Shown here: piece by piece, positions 34,644-43,565 of the stretch
Numbering within the stretch: the first letter of the stretch is position 1
Layout of the letters: each line of letters opens with the position of its first letter
Assembly (NCBI RefSeq): GCF_023156245.1
Contig: NZ_JAKZAH010000015.1
Coordinates: 1 to 64,000 of the forward strand
Reading direction: 5' to 3'
DNA from: Marinobacter bryozoorum
GTDB lineage: Bacteria; Pseudomonadota; Gammaproteobacteria; Pseudomonadales; Oleiphilaceae
Length of the DNA stretch: 64,000 bases
The notes under the pieces: model-generated
Database searches by the model: none
The model's input: the letters and a program-made list of their open reading frames with translations, nothing else
Told to the model about the DNA's origin: nothing
Translations under genes and position numbers: made by a program

Positions 34644-37517
34644 GTGCAGGAACGACCTGTTGTCATAGATTTTTCCGAAGGCGTTGATCGCAAGCTGTTG
34701 AAGGCGATCGTTACGCGCTTCCTCGCCCTGAACCGTGTGCGGCTCGACCGTGCCCGTTCTGCACTGACCCTGCGCCAGCAGATCGTGCTGGACCTGCTGC
34801 CACTGGTATTCCATCTCAATCACCCGGCAATGCCCGGGTACTATGCAGGTGAATGCGCCCACGGGCTGGACAGGTACGAGCCGTCTGACCAGGCCCTGCA
34901 GGCTGCACAGCGGATTGTCCGGTCGTTCCGGCCAGGCAAGCGTACGGCGACCGCAGAACTTTCCGGGCTGTTCCTCATGGGGAGCCCGGGCTCGCTGGGC
35001 CACTCGGTGGCCAGTGACCTGGATGTCTGGGTTTGCCATCGCCCGGAGCTTCCGCCCCACCGGGTAGAGGCGCTGCGGCAGAAAGCCCTTCGTGTGACGG
35101 ACTGGGCGGCCAGCTTCGGCCTGGAACTGAACCTGTTCGTGTTCAGTGCCGAGGACTTCCGTCGGGGCCGTGATACGGCGCAGGTCAGCAGTGAGGACTG
35201 TGGCAGCGCGCAGCATTTCCTGTTGCTCGATGAATTCTACCGAACCGCAATTCACCTGGGTGGGCGGTACCCGCTGTGGTGGCTGATACCGGTACACGAA
35301 GAGGGGCGCTATGAAGAGCTGACCCGGTTCCTGCAGGACAACCGGTTTGTCCGTCCGGATGAGTACCTGGATTTCGGGGCCATACCCTCGGTGCCGGAGG
35401 CCGAATTCCTGGGGGCAGGGGTCTGGCAGCTTTACAAGGGCATCGAATCGCCCTGGAAATCCCTGCTCAAGCTGTTACTGATCGAATGCTACGCCCGGGA
35501 CCGGGAACATGGCCTGCTATCGGCCCGGTTCAAGGAGGCGGTCTACGAGGGGCGTTCCAGTGTGGATGAACTGGACCCCTATGTGATGCTCTACCGGCGC
35601 CTGGAGCAATGGCTGCTGGCTACGGATGCGCCGGAGCGCCTTGAGCTGGTCCGGCAGGCCCTGTACCTGAAGAGCGGCCTGCCCCTGACCCGTTCCGCCG
35701 AGGTCTCTGGCCGGTGGCAGGGGCAAATTCTCCGCTTGCTGGTCGCCGAATGGGGCTGGGACCGGGGCGCCCTTACCGGGCTGGATGAACGACATCAGTG
35801 GCGAGTGGAAAAAGTACAGGTTTTGCGCCGACGGGTGGTTTCAGAGCTGACACACAGTTACCGGCTGCTTTCCCGTATGGCCCGCCGTGGCAACGTTCGC
35901 GCCGCCATCAGTGCCATGGACCTGAACCTGCTGGGGCGAAAACTCTATGCCGCCTTTCAGCGTAAAGCCGGCAAGGTGGAACTTGTTAACCCGGGTATTG
36001 CCCCCTCTCTGGGTGAGGAAAACCTGGCCTTTTGGCACGGTGGAGGCGCCAGGGCCCCGGGTGCTGGTGAATGGCGCCTGTTCCGTGATCTGGAGGGCAC
36101 AGGGGGGAAGGGCGTGAAAGGCGCCATTCATCGTGCCGGCAGCCTGGTGGAGCTGGTGTTGTGGTGCCACTGCAATGGCTTGCTGACGCCTGCCACCCGG
36201 GTCAGCGTGCGCGAGGCTGCCTCCGGCGGGGACAGCGGCGCGCAGCGGGTATCCGTCAGCGACCTGCGGAATATGGCCGGGTTTATTGGCGCCCACCTGG
36301 GCGTCCTCGCGCCGGCGCCGCGGGACGCACTGATGGCGCCGGCGGTGCCGCTGGTGCACCTGCTTTTGGTAAATGTGGGAGTGGACCCCCAGGCCAGGCT
36401 TACCGGGAGGGGATTGCACAAGCTGAGCGGCCGGCACGACTCGCTGGGCTTCAGTGGTGGGCGTGACAACCTGGTAGCCACCATTGAGCAGGTCTCCATG
36501 AACAGCTGGCACGAGGTCAACCTGCAGCGCTATGTGACCGGCGACGCCCTGGTCCAGTGCCTCAAGAATATGCTGGCCCTGCTGGCCCGCAACCCCGCCC
36601 GGCCACCTCGTGTGGAAGTCTGGTGCGCCGGTGGTTCCCATGCGACGGCCATCACCCAGCGTATCCGGGAGCTAGTGGGCGATGTGACGCGCCAGTTCTT
36701 TGCCGGCGGCACAGGGCCACACCCGCTTCGTTACCTGCTCAAGGTGGATCAGCGCTGGTTTGTGCTGCATTTTGAGGGGCAAGAACCGGGGTTTGTCGGG
36801 CTGGCCACGGATCAGGCATTGATGGACTACCTGGCCAGTCCCCTGGATACCTATTCCCCGGTGGTGCCGGATCGCTATGCCCTGCAGGAGGACCCGGCAT
36901 TCCGCGAAGTGTGTCGTGCGTGCCAGCCGGACGTGGTCCAGATGTTCTGGCAGCGGGCCGGTAATTGGGTGCGTTTCTGGGTCTCGGACGAGACCGGCTC
37001 CCTTTACGGTTGGCGCCAGCGCCGCGCCGGTAATCGCCGGCAATCGCTACTGCCGTTGATGCGCTTCCTGGAGAATCTGGGGGAGCGGCGCCGGCTGCGA
37101 CAGATGGCGGGAGGGAGCCGTGAAACGTCCGAGCTCTTGTGCACCGAGGTCATCCTCGAGCGGGGCGAGTGTCGCCTGGAGCGCACCCCTCTGCCGCCGG
37201 AGTCCCTGTCTGTGGGGGGTATGGAGCTGCAGGCCGTCGGTGTTCAGCAAGGCGACGGGCGCCTGGCTTTTGACCTGTTCTGTGACGACGAGGCGTTCAC
37301 CGTCGAGGATTACGGCGAACGCCAGATGGGCGCTGTCGTGGATTATATCCGGCAGCAGCGTCGCAGTGCCGAGTCCTATCCGGTCTATATCACGGACCTG
37401 CACCTGCCCCACGACCTGGATCCGCAGTTGTGGCAGCAGGAGCTGCAGACCTGCCAGTACGTCTGGTATCGCCATCAACTCCAGAAAGCACTTGAGGAGG
37501 CGGGGGAGCGCTCCTGA
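34644..37517 (+). CDS. cyaA: class I adenylate cyclase
   Basis: 957 residues. Forms cAMP, the ligand of CRP/Vfr. The N-terminal catalytic part has GLFLMGSPGSLGHSVASDLD, matching the GSxGS...D.D nucleotidyltransferase motif of enterobacterial-type cyclases, followed by DVWVCHRPELPPHR. The remainder is the long C-terminal regulatory region, including LDPYVMLYRRLEQWLL. The start is GTG at 34644, which places IDFSEGVDRKLLKAIVTRF near the N-terminus; GGAG is ~13 bases upstream. It precedes lptM-lysA-dapF, the order seen in Pseudomonas. Confidence 0.93.
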   Translation: MQERPVVIDFSEGVDRKLLKAIVTRFLALNRVRLDRARSALTLRQQIVLDLLPLVFHLNHPAMPGYYAGECAHGLDRYEPSDQALQAAQRIVRSFRPGKRTATAELSGLFLMGSPGSLGHSVASDLDVWVCHRPELPPHRVEALRQKALRVTDWAASFGLELNLFVFSAEDFRRGRDTAQVSSEDCGSAQHFLLLDEFYRTAIHLGGRYPLWWLIPVHEEGRYEELTRFLQDNRFVRPDEYLDFGAIPSVPEAEFLGAGVWQLYKGIESPWKSLLKLLLIECYARDREHGLLSARFKEAVYEGRSSVDELDPYVMLYRRLEQWLLATDAPERLELVRQALYLKSGLPLTRSAEVSGRWQGQILRLLVAEWGWDRGALTGLDERHQWRVEKVQVLRRRVVSELTHSYRLLSRMARRGNVRAAISAMDLNLLGRKLYAAFQRKAGKVELVNPGIAPSLGEENLAFWHGGGARAPGAGEWRLFRDLEGTGGKGVKGAIHRAGSLVELVLWCHCNGLLTPATRVSVREAASGGDSGAQRVSVSDLRNMAGFIGAHLGVLAPAPRDALMAPAVPLVHLLLVNVGVDPQARLTGRGLHKLSGRHDSLGFSGGRDNLVATIEQVSMNSWHEVNLQRYVTGDALVQCLKNMLALLARNPARPPRVEVWCAGGSHATAITQRIRELVGDVTRQFFAGGTGPHPLRYLLKVDQRWFVLHFEGQEPGFVGLATDQALMDYLASPLDTYSPVVPDRYALQEDPAFREVCRACQPDVVQMFWQRAGNWVRFWVSDETGSLYGWRQRRAGNRRQSLLPLMRFLENLGERRRLRQMAGGSRETSELLCTEVILERGECRLERTPLPPESLSVGGMELQAVGVQQGDGRLAFDLFCDDEAFTVEDYGERQMGAVVDYIRQQRRSAESYPVYITDLHLPHDLDPQLWQQELQTCQYVWYRHQLQKALEEAGERS

Positions 37518-37657
37518 CCGTTTTCTTGCGGGTTGCCTGGTACTTCGCGGCAGGCTCGCCCTGGCGGAGGGCGGTCAGGTATACTTACCCGTTGATTTCA
37601 ATGTGTGGTCGGGTCCCGTTTCAAGGGGCCGCCGCCGGACGATGCAGGAAAGTTCCG

Positions 37658-37804
37658 ATGCCTAGAACCGCAATCTGCCTGATGGTACTGGCCCTGACTG
37701 CGGGGCTGGCCGCCGGCTGTGGCCAGAAGGGCCCGCTGGAGCGTCCCCCCGCAGAACCTGCCGCGGTAGAGTCCCTGGCCAGCGACGACACTGAAACCCG
37801 TTAA
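37658..37804 (+). CDS. lptM: LptM/YifL family small lipoprotein
   Basis: 48-residue lipoprotein. Signal peptide with lipobox LAAGC (Cys21), then GQKGPLERPP, the conserved CGQKGPL motif of the LPS-translocon maturation lipoprotein LptM (formerly YifL/LppL). LptM helps the LptD/E outer-membrane translocon oxidise and fold. Start ATG at 37658, with AGGAAAG upstream; an open frame from 37526 is not supported. It lies 12 bp before lysA, the same position as in other gammaproteobacteria. Confidence 0.9.
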   Translation: MPRTAICLMVLALTAGLAAGCGQKGPLERPPAEPAAVESLASDDTETR

Positions 37805-37816
37805 CAGGACCCTTTC

Positions 37817-39070
37817 ATGGATCAGTTCAGCTATCGTGACGGCCAGCTCTTTGCCGAGCAGGTGGCCGTGGCCGACATCGCCCGGGATTTTGGTACGCCT
37901 GCGTACGTGTACTCCCGTGCTGCTTTCGAAAATCACTATCGCGCCTATGATGAAGCGCTTGCCGGTCATGCACACCTGGTCTGCTATGCGGTCAAGGCCA
38001 ACAGCAACCTGGCGGTTCTGAATGTGCTGGCCCGCCTGGGTGCCGGCTTTGATATTGTTTCCGTGGGTGAGCTGGAACGGGTTCTCCGGGCGGGCGGCGA
38101 TCCGGCCCGTGTGGTCTTCTCCGGTGTGGGCAAGCAGCCCCATGAGATGCGCCGGGCACTTGAGGTGGGGGTTCGTTGTTTCAACGTGGAGTCCGACACC
38201 GAGCTGGACCGCCTCAACGAGGTGGCTGGTGAGATGGGGGTGAAGGCCCCGATTTCCCTGCGGGTCAATCCGGACGTGGATGCCGGTACCCATCCCTACA
38301 TCTCCACCGGTCTGAAAGAAAACAAGTTCGGTATTGATATTGCCGAAGCTCCCCGTGTCTACGCCCGGGCAGCCGCCATGCCCCACCTGGACATCCAGGG
38401 TGTCGATTGCCATATCGGCTCCCAGCTCACCACCGTGGACCCGTTCCTGGACGCCCTGGACCGGGTGCTCGCGCTGGTTGACCGGTTGGCGGAAGATGGC
38501 ATTGCCATTCGTCACCTCGACATGGGGGGAGGCCTGGGTGTGACCTACGACCAGGAACAGCCGCCGTGTCCCGGAGACTATATCCGGGCCATGCTGGAGC
38601 GAATCGGCGACCGGCCCCTGGAGCTGGTTCTTGAGCCTGGCCGCTCCATTGCTGCCAATGCGGGCATCATGCTGACCCGGGTGGAGTTCCTCAAGTGCAC
38701 CGGGCACCGTAACTTTGCCATTATCGACGCCGCCATGAACGATATGATCCGGCCTGCCCTCTACAGTGCCTGGCAGGCCATCATTCCGGTACAGCCGCGC
38801 ACTGACGTGGCCGAGCAGGACTGGGACCTGGTAGGGCCGGTCTGCGAGACCGGCGACTTCCTCGGCAAGGACCGTCGCCTTGCGCTGACCGCCGGTGACC
38901 TGCTGGCAGTTCGTTCTGCGGGTGCCTATGGGTTCGTGATGAGCTCCAATTACAATACCCGCAACCGGCCGCCAGAGCTTATGGTGGACGGCGACAGGGT
39001 CCATGTAATCCGCGAGCGGGAAACCCTGGACGACCAGCTTCGCCAGGAACATTGCCTGCCCGATGAGTGA
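37817..39070 (+). CDS. lysA: diaminopimelate decarboxylase
   Basis: 417 residues. PLP enzyme that makes L-lysine from meso-diaminopimelate. The PLP lysine is Lys60 in [26 protein letters not shown] and [11 protein letters not shown] are the usual barrel motifs. [11 protein letters not shown] and [19 protein letters not shown] complete the second domain with the Cys and Tyr that reach the other subunit. It overlaps dapF by 8 bp, so the last two steps of this branch are coupled. Confidence 0.97.
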   Translation: MDQFSYRDGQLFAEQVAVADIARDFGTPAYVYSRAAFENHYRAYDEALAGHAHLVCYAVKANSNLAVLNVLARLGAGFDIVSVGELERVLRAGGDPARVVFSGVGKQPHEMRRALEVGVRCFNVESDTELDRLNEVAGEMGVKAPISLRVNPDVDAGTHPYISTGLKENKFGIDIAEAPRVYARAAAMPHLDIQGVDCHIGSQLTTVDPFLDALDRVLALVDRLAEDGIAIRHLDMGGGLGVTYDQEQPPCPGDYIRAMLERIGDRPLELVLEPGRSIAANAGIMLTRVEFLKCTGHRNFAIIDAAMNDMIRPALYSAWQAIIPVQPRTDVAEQDWDLVGPVCETGDFLGKDRRLALTAGDLLAVRSAGAYGFVMSSNYNTRNRPPELMVDGDRVHVIRERETLDDQLRQEHCLPDE

Positions 39071-40013
39071 GGATGCGATGACGGGAGCCAGACGCAGCCA
39101 GGGTCCGCTATTGTCGTTCACCAAGATGCATGGTCTGGGTAACGACTTTATGGTGGTGGATGCTATCAGCCAGCCGTTCCGACTGCTTCCCGAGATGATC
39201 CGGCAACTGGCGGACCGGCATTTCGGTATCGGCTTCGATCAGTTGCTGGTGGTTGAGCCGCCAGGGCTGCCTGACGTGGATTTTCGCTACCGTATCTTCA
39301 ATGCCGATGGCTCCGAGGTCGAGCAGTGTGGCAACGGGGCCCGTTGCTTTGCCCGCTTTGTGCGGGACCAGCGACTGACCAATCGCCGGGTTATCCGGGT
39401 ACAGACGGCCAGTGGCGTCATTGAACTGAAGGTGGGCCGTGAAGGCTGGGTAACCGTGAATATGGGCGTGCCGGAACTTAACCCCGCGGCCATACCCTTC
39501 GCTGCGGATGACCGTCAGGTGGTCTATCCCGTCGAGGTGGATGGCGAGCTTATCGAGCTGTCTGCGGTCTCCATGGGCAACCCCCACGGCGTGCTGCTGG
39601 TGGACGACGTGGATACCGCCCCGGTGGAAACCCTGGGGCCCGTGCTGGAGCGGCACCCGCGTTTTCCTGCCCGGGCCAACATCGGCTTCCTGCAGGTTAT
39701 TAACCGGGGGCGGGCCCGTCTGCGGGTGTTCGAGCGGGGCGCCGGTGAAACCCTTGCCTGCGGGACAGGTGCCTGTGCGGCCGTAGTCGCCGGGCAGTTG
39801 CGGGGGGTGCTGGATAATCAGGTACGCATCACACTGCCGGGGGGAGACCTGGTCATCGAATGGCAGGGCGAAGGGGCCCCTGTTATGATGGAGGGACCGA
39901 CCGCACGGGTATTTGATGGCCAGGTTCGCCTGCCTGCCGAGCCGCACCAGCGGCGCCGCAATCGTCGACCGCCGGGGCGCCAGCACGAGCGCCGGCCGCC
40001 CGGTAAGCGATAA
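39063..40013 (+). CDS. dapF: diaminopimelate epimerase with basic C-terminal tail
   Basis: 316 residues. Interconverts LL- and meso-diaminopimelate. The two catalytic cysteines are Cys89 (EQCGNGARC) and Cys233 ([10 protein letters not shown]); [15 protein letters not shown] marks the N-terminus. A normal enzyme ends near [12 protein letters not shown]. Here ~26 further residues follow, very rich in Arg, Pro and His ([20 protein letters not shown]). Start ATG at 39063 inside lysA; ATG at 39078 is an alternative giving a protein five residues shorter. Confidence 0.95.
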   Translation: MSEDAMTGARRSQGPLLSFTKMHGLGNDFMVVDAISQPFRLLPEMIRQLADRHFGIGFDQLLVVEPPGLPDVDFRYRIFNADGSEVEQCGNGARCFARFVRDQRLTNRRVIRVQTASGVIELKVGREGWVTVNMGVPELNPAAIPFAADDRQVVYPVEVDGELIELSAVSMGNPHGVLLVDDVDTAPVETLGPVLERHPRFPARANIGFLQVINRGRARLRVFERGAGETLACGTGACAAVVAGQLRGVLDNQVRITLPGGDLVIEWQGEGAPVMMEGPTARVFDGQVRLPAEPHQRRRNRRPPGRQHERRPPGKR

Positions 40014-40080
40014 CGCGCGGTCGGCGGATACACAGTCACCGGCCCGCAAGAAGGCCGTCGCAACAACAGGGGAACCTTCA

Positions 40081-40803
40081 GTGGATGCAACCATGACCGC
40101 CGAGCAGGTCGCCGAGTACCTGCGGAACAATCCGGATTTCTTCGTCGGTCGGGACGAGCTGCTGCGCTCACTGACCCTGCCCCATGACAGCGGGCGTGCG
40201 ATTTCGCTGGTGGAGCGACAGGTACACCTGTACCGCGAACAACGGGATACCCTCCGTCACGAACTGGTAGAGCTGGTGTCTATTGCCCGCCAGAACGACC
40301 GCCTGTTCGAGAAAAGCAAGCGCTTGCTGATGCAGGTAATCGAAGCCCGCAACCTTACCGAAATGGCGGCCGCCATCGACGACAGTATCCGCGGTGATTT
40401 CGGTCTCGATGCGGCCTCCGTCATGCTGGTAGGAGGCGAGCTGCCAGCCGGCAGTACAACCGGGGCACTGCATGTGGTGTCCGAGGCGGATGCTGAGAAA
40501 AACCTGGGGGCGCTGCTGGATGGTGACCGGGCCGTATGCGGCCAGTTCCGGGAGGCGGATCGCAACTTCCTGTTCCCGGGTCGTGATGAGCCAGTGGCAT
40601 CAGTGGCACTGGTGCCGTTGCGCACCGACCGTCTGGTCGGGGTCTTTGCCATTGGCAGCTGCCAGCCCGGGTACTTTGACCAGAGTATGGGCTCGCTGTT
40701 CCTGACCTATATCAGCGATACCCTCAGTCGCCTCCTGCCCCCCATGCTCCAGCGCCACCGCCAGGTGGAGCCGCTGCTGGACGCGGTGGCCGAATCCCGC
40801 TAA
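40081..40803 (+). CDS. DUF484 family GAF-like protein
   Basis: 240 residues. The N-terminal helix pair (TAEQVAEYLRNNPDFFVGRDEL) and a coiled coil (VERQVHLYREQRDTLRHEL) lead into a GAF-like domain (~90-230) with VASVALVPLRTDRLVGVFAIG. This is the DUF484 family that regularly sits between dapF and xerC; its role is unknown. The GTG at 40081 was chosen because GGGGAA lies upstream; ATG at 40093 is the alternative. Confidence 0.85.
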   Translation: MDATMTAEQVAEYLRNNPDFFVGRDELLRSLTLPHDSGRAISLVERQVHLYREQRDTLRHELVELVSIARQNDRLFEKSKRLLMQVIEARNLTEMAAAIDDSIRGDFGLDAASVMLVGGELPAGSTTGALHVVSEADAEKNLGALLDGDRAVCGQFREADRNFLFPGRDEPVASVALVPLRTDRLVGVFAIGSCQPGYFDQSMGSLFLTYISDTLSRLLPPMLQRHRQVEPLLDAVAESR

Positions 40804-40843
40804 AGGGGTGCGGTCGGAAGCGGCTAACCCCGGGAATCGAGCA

Positions 40844-41818
40844 ATGACAGGCAGGGAACCACAGACTCCCCTTCCGGACACCCTGACAGAGCCGGTGGAC
40901 GCCTTTCTCCATTACCTGGCGGCCGAGCGCAGGCAGTCGCCCCATACCTGCAGCGCCTATCAGCGCGACCTGAAACGACTGGCCTGCTGGCTGGCAGGCC
41001 AGGAACCGCCGTTGACCCGGTGGGAAGACCTGGTGGTGGCGGATGTGCGCCGTTATACCGCCACCCTCAACCGGGAAGGGCTGTCCGGTCGCAGTATTGC
41101 CCGGGCCCTGTCCGCTATCCGGCGTTTTTTCGATTACCTGATTCGCGAGCATCGCCTGCGCAGCAACCCGGCCCTGGATGTGCGGGCACCCCGCAGTGGC
41201 CGTCGTCTTCCGGTAGCTGCGGATGCCGACCAGCTGGGCCAGCTCCTGGACACCACGCCCGAGGACCCACTGGAGGTTCGGGACCTGGCCATGTTCGAAC
41301 TGTTCTATTCCTCCGGGTTGCGGTTGTCGGAACTGACCGGGCTGAACCTGCCGGACCTTGACCTGAAGACCGGTGAAGTCCGTGTGCTGGGCAAGGGCAG
41401 CCGGGAACGGTTACTGCCCGTGGGCCGCAAGGCACAGCAAGCCGTTCGCAACTGGTTGGGGCTGCGTCCGGCCCTGGCGCCCACTGGCGAGCCTGCGCTG
41501 TTTGTCAGCCAGCGCGGCGCCCGGCTCAGTGCCCGTAGTGTCCAGCAACGCCTCGACCGGTGGGGGCAGCGTTGTGGTGCGGACCAGCACCTGCATCCCC
41601 ACCTGCTGCGTCATTCCTTTGCCAGCCACCTGCTGGAGTCCAGTGGTGACCTGCGTGCGGTACAGGAACTGCTGGGCCATGCGGATATTGCCACCACCCA
41701 GGTCTATACTCACCTTGACTTTCAGCACCTGGCCCAGGTCTATGACCGGGCCCATCCCCGCGCCCGCCGCCGGCGACCAGGGGGCCAGTCGGCAACGACG
41801 GAGCCGGACACCGGGTAA
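40844..41818 (+). CDS. xerC: site-specific tyrosine recombinase XerC
   Basis: 324 residues. With XerD it resolves chromosome dimers at dif. The N-terminal SAM-like core-binding domain (SPHTCSAYQRDLKRLACWL) precedes a catalytic domain with Arg160 (YSSGLRLSELTGL), Lys184, H253-x-x-R256 (HLLRHSFASHLL), His279 (LLGHADIATTQ) and the nucleophile Tyr288 (VYTHLDFQHLAQVY). All catalytic residues are present. It ends the dapF-DUF484-xerC block. The start ATG at 40844 is preceded by GGGAAT; GTG at 40808 would add 12 residues. Confidence 0.93.
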   Translation: MTGREPQTPLPDTLTEPVDAFLHYLAAERRQSPHTCSAYQRDLKRLACWLAGQEPPLTRWEDLVVADVRRYTATLNREGLSGRSIARALSAIRRFFDYLIREHRLRSNPALDVRAPRSGRRLPVAADADQLGQLLDTTPEDPLEVRDLAMFELFYSSGLRLSELTGLNLPDLDLKTGEVRVLGKGSRERLLPVGRKAQQAVRNWLGLRPALAPTGEPALFVSQRGARLSARSVQQRLDRWGQRCGADQHLHPHLLRHSFASHLLESSGDLRAVQELLGHADIATTQVYTHLDFQHLAQVYDRAHPRARRRRPGGQSATTEPDTG

Positions 41819-41909
41819 GCGCCCGGGCTCTGACCCGCAAAGCGCGGGGTGACCCCATTGATCCCTTCGACAGACTGTAACCACCAGTATTCGCAAGACA
41901 GGACCACAC

Positions 41910-43565
41910 ATGACATCGCGTAACCAGCTGCCTCCCTCTGACACCGGTAACGAAGCTGAGCTTCGCTACCTGGTGGAGCGCTTGCTGGCGCGGACCAGCC
42001 TGGCTGCCCAGGGGCAGGACCGCCAGCTCGACGAACTGCTTATCGAATTGCGCCAGTACCTCCGCGGGCAGGAGCGTTTTCCGGATCATCTGCGGACGAT
42101 TCAGGAGCGGCTCGACAGTGAGCTGGAGCGGCTGGATGACCTGAATGGGCAGGACCGGCGCCAAACGGCCCGTATACTGGGCCAGCTTGTGGACATTGCC
42201 GGTCGCAGCGAGTACTTCCGGGCTAGTACCGACGAGTTGAAGCGCCTGTCCCGGAAACTCGGCTCCCGGGGGGTGTCCCGTGACGAGTTGCTGCCCTGGC
42301 TGGAGTCGTTTGCCGCGGTTGCCGAGCAGGCGCTGAGCGAAACTGCCAGCACCGGGGAGCAGCGTCAGGGTTTGCTGGGGCGTCTGTTTCAGCGCGGCGG
42401 AGTGGGTTCAGGGCAGGAACCCAGTGGAGTCGATTCATCGGTCGGGGAAGGACTGGACCTGCACGGAGAGGACCAGGCACCGCTGGTGGAAGATGAGTCC
42501 TCCCAGCGCCTGAGGATCGCCCGTCGGGTCGGCGAACTGATGGGCCGGGTGATGCAGCAGGTAGAGCTACCACCGGACACGCATCGCCGGGCATCCCTGC
42601 TCCGGGCGAGGCTGTCGGATCAGCATGACTGGGCGCTGTTGCGTCAGAGCCTGGATGAAACTGCGGATCTTATCATTGCCGTGGTCAGCCACAGCCAGCG
42701 GGAATTCCAGGGCTTCCTTCAGCGCCTGGACGAGCGGCTGTCATCCCTCCATGTACACGTCGCAGACCAGACCGACGCAATCGCGGGACGCCAGTCAGCC
42801 GCACAGGCGATGGAGCAAGCCGTCCAGGATGAGCTCCGTGACCTGGGGCAGTCACTGAGCCACCACTCTGACCTGGATGAATTGCGACGCTCGGTATCAG
42901 GTCACATCGAACACATTGCCGGTACCGTTCGTGCCTACCGGGCGAGGGAGCAAGAACGGGATGGGCAGCTGGCGGACCAGGTGGAAGCCATGCGGGAGAA
43001 GCTGGTGGCCATGGAAACCCACTGTGAGCAGGTCCGTGAACAGCTTGAGCAGGAGCGGTTGAGGGCGCTGACGGATACCCTGACCCAGTTGCCGAACCGG
43101 GAGTCGTGGGATGAGCGCGTCCGGTTCGAGTATGGTCGATGGCAGCGATATGGCCATCCGGTGGCGCTGGCAATGCTGGATATCGATCATTTCAAACAGG
43201 TTAACGACTCGTTTGGCCACAAGGCCGGCGACCGCGTTATCCAGCTGGTAGCAAAAGCACTGCAGGAACGACTGAGGTCTACAGACTTTGTGGCGCGCTA
43301 CGGCGGCGAAGAGTTTGTGGTGCTGTTGCCGGAAACCTCACTGGATCAGGCGGTACGGTTGATTGATAACCTGCGGGAGCATGTCGCGTCGATGCCCTTT
43401 CACTTTCAGCAGGAACCGGTAGCCGTCACATTTTCGGCCGGCGTATCTTCGTTCCGGGAGGGTAGCCCCCCTGACCACGTCTTTGACGAGGCCGACAAGG
43501 CACTCTACCGGGCCAAGTCCGGCGGACGTAACCGGGTAGCCAGCGCCAGGGAGCTGACACCCTGA
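41910..43565 (+). CDS. GGDEF diguanylate cyclase with long coiled-coil N-terminus
   Basis: 551 residues, no transmembrane helix, so cytoplasmic. Residues 1-~375 are largely helical and coiled coil, with several heptad stretches ([20 protein letters not shown] and [20 protein letters not shown]). From ~390 is a complete GGDEF domain: [18 protein letters not shown], then [20 protein letters not shown] and the active loop GGEEF at 465-469. The feedback I-site RSTD lies five residues before it. It should make c-di-GMP and be product-inhibited. The stop overlaps the start of the sensor kinase by one base (TGATG). Confidence 0.92.
   Translation: MTSRNQLPPSDTGNEAELRYLVERLLARTSLAAQGQDRQLDELLIELRQYLRGQERFPDHLRTIQERLDSELERLDDLNGQDRRQTARILGQLVDIAGRSEYFRASTDELKRLSRKLGSRGVSRDELLPWLESFAAVAEQALSETASTGEQRQGLLGRLFQRGGVGSGQEPSGVDSSVGEGLDLHGEDQAPLVEDESSQRLRIARRVGELMGRVMQQVELPPDTHRRASLLRARLSDQHDWALLRQSLDETADLIIAVVSHSQREFQGFLQRLDERLSSLHVHVADQTDAIAGRQSAAQAMEQAVQDELRDLGQSLSHHSDLDELRRSVSGHIEHIAGTVRAYRAREQERDGQLADQVEAMREKLVAMETHCEQVREQLEQERLRALTDTLTQLPNRESWDERVRFEYGRWQRYGHPVALAMLDIDHFKQVNDSFGHKAGDRVIQLVAKALQERLRSTDFVARYGGEEFVVLLPETSLDQAVRLIDNLREHVASMPFHFQQEPVAVTFSAGVSSFREGSPPDHVFDEADKALYRAKSGGRNRVASARELTP

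Noticed and set aside
40844..41818. Phage or integron integrase
   Set aside because: Sequence motifs and the dapF-DUF484 context identify the chromosomal XerC; no att sites or cargo adjoin.
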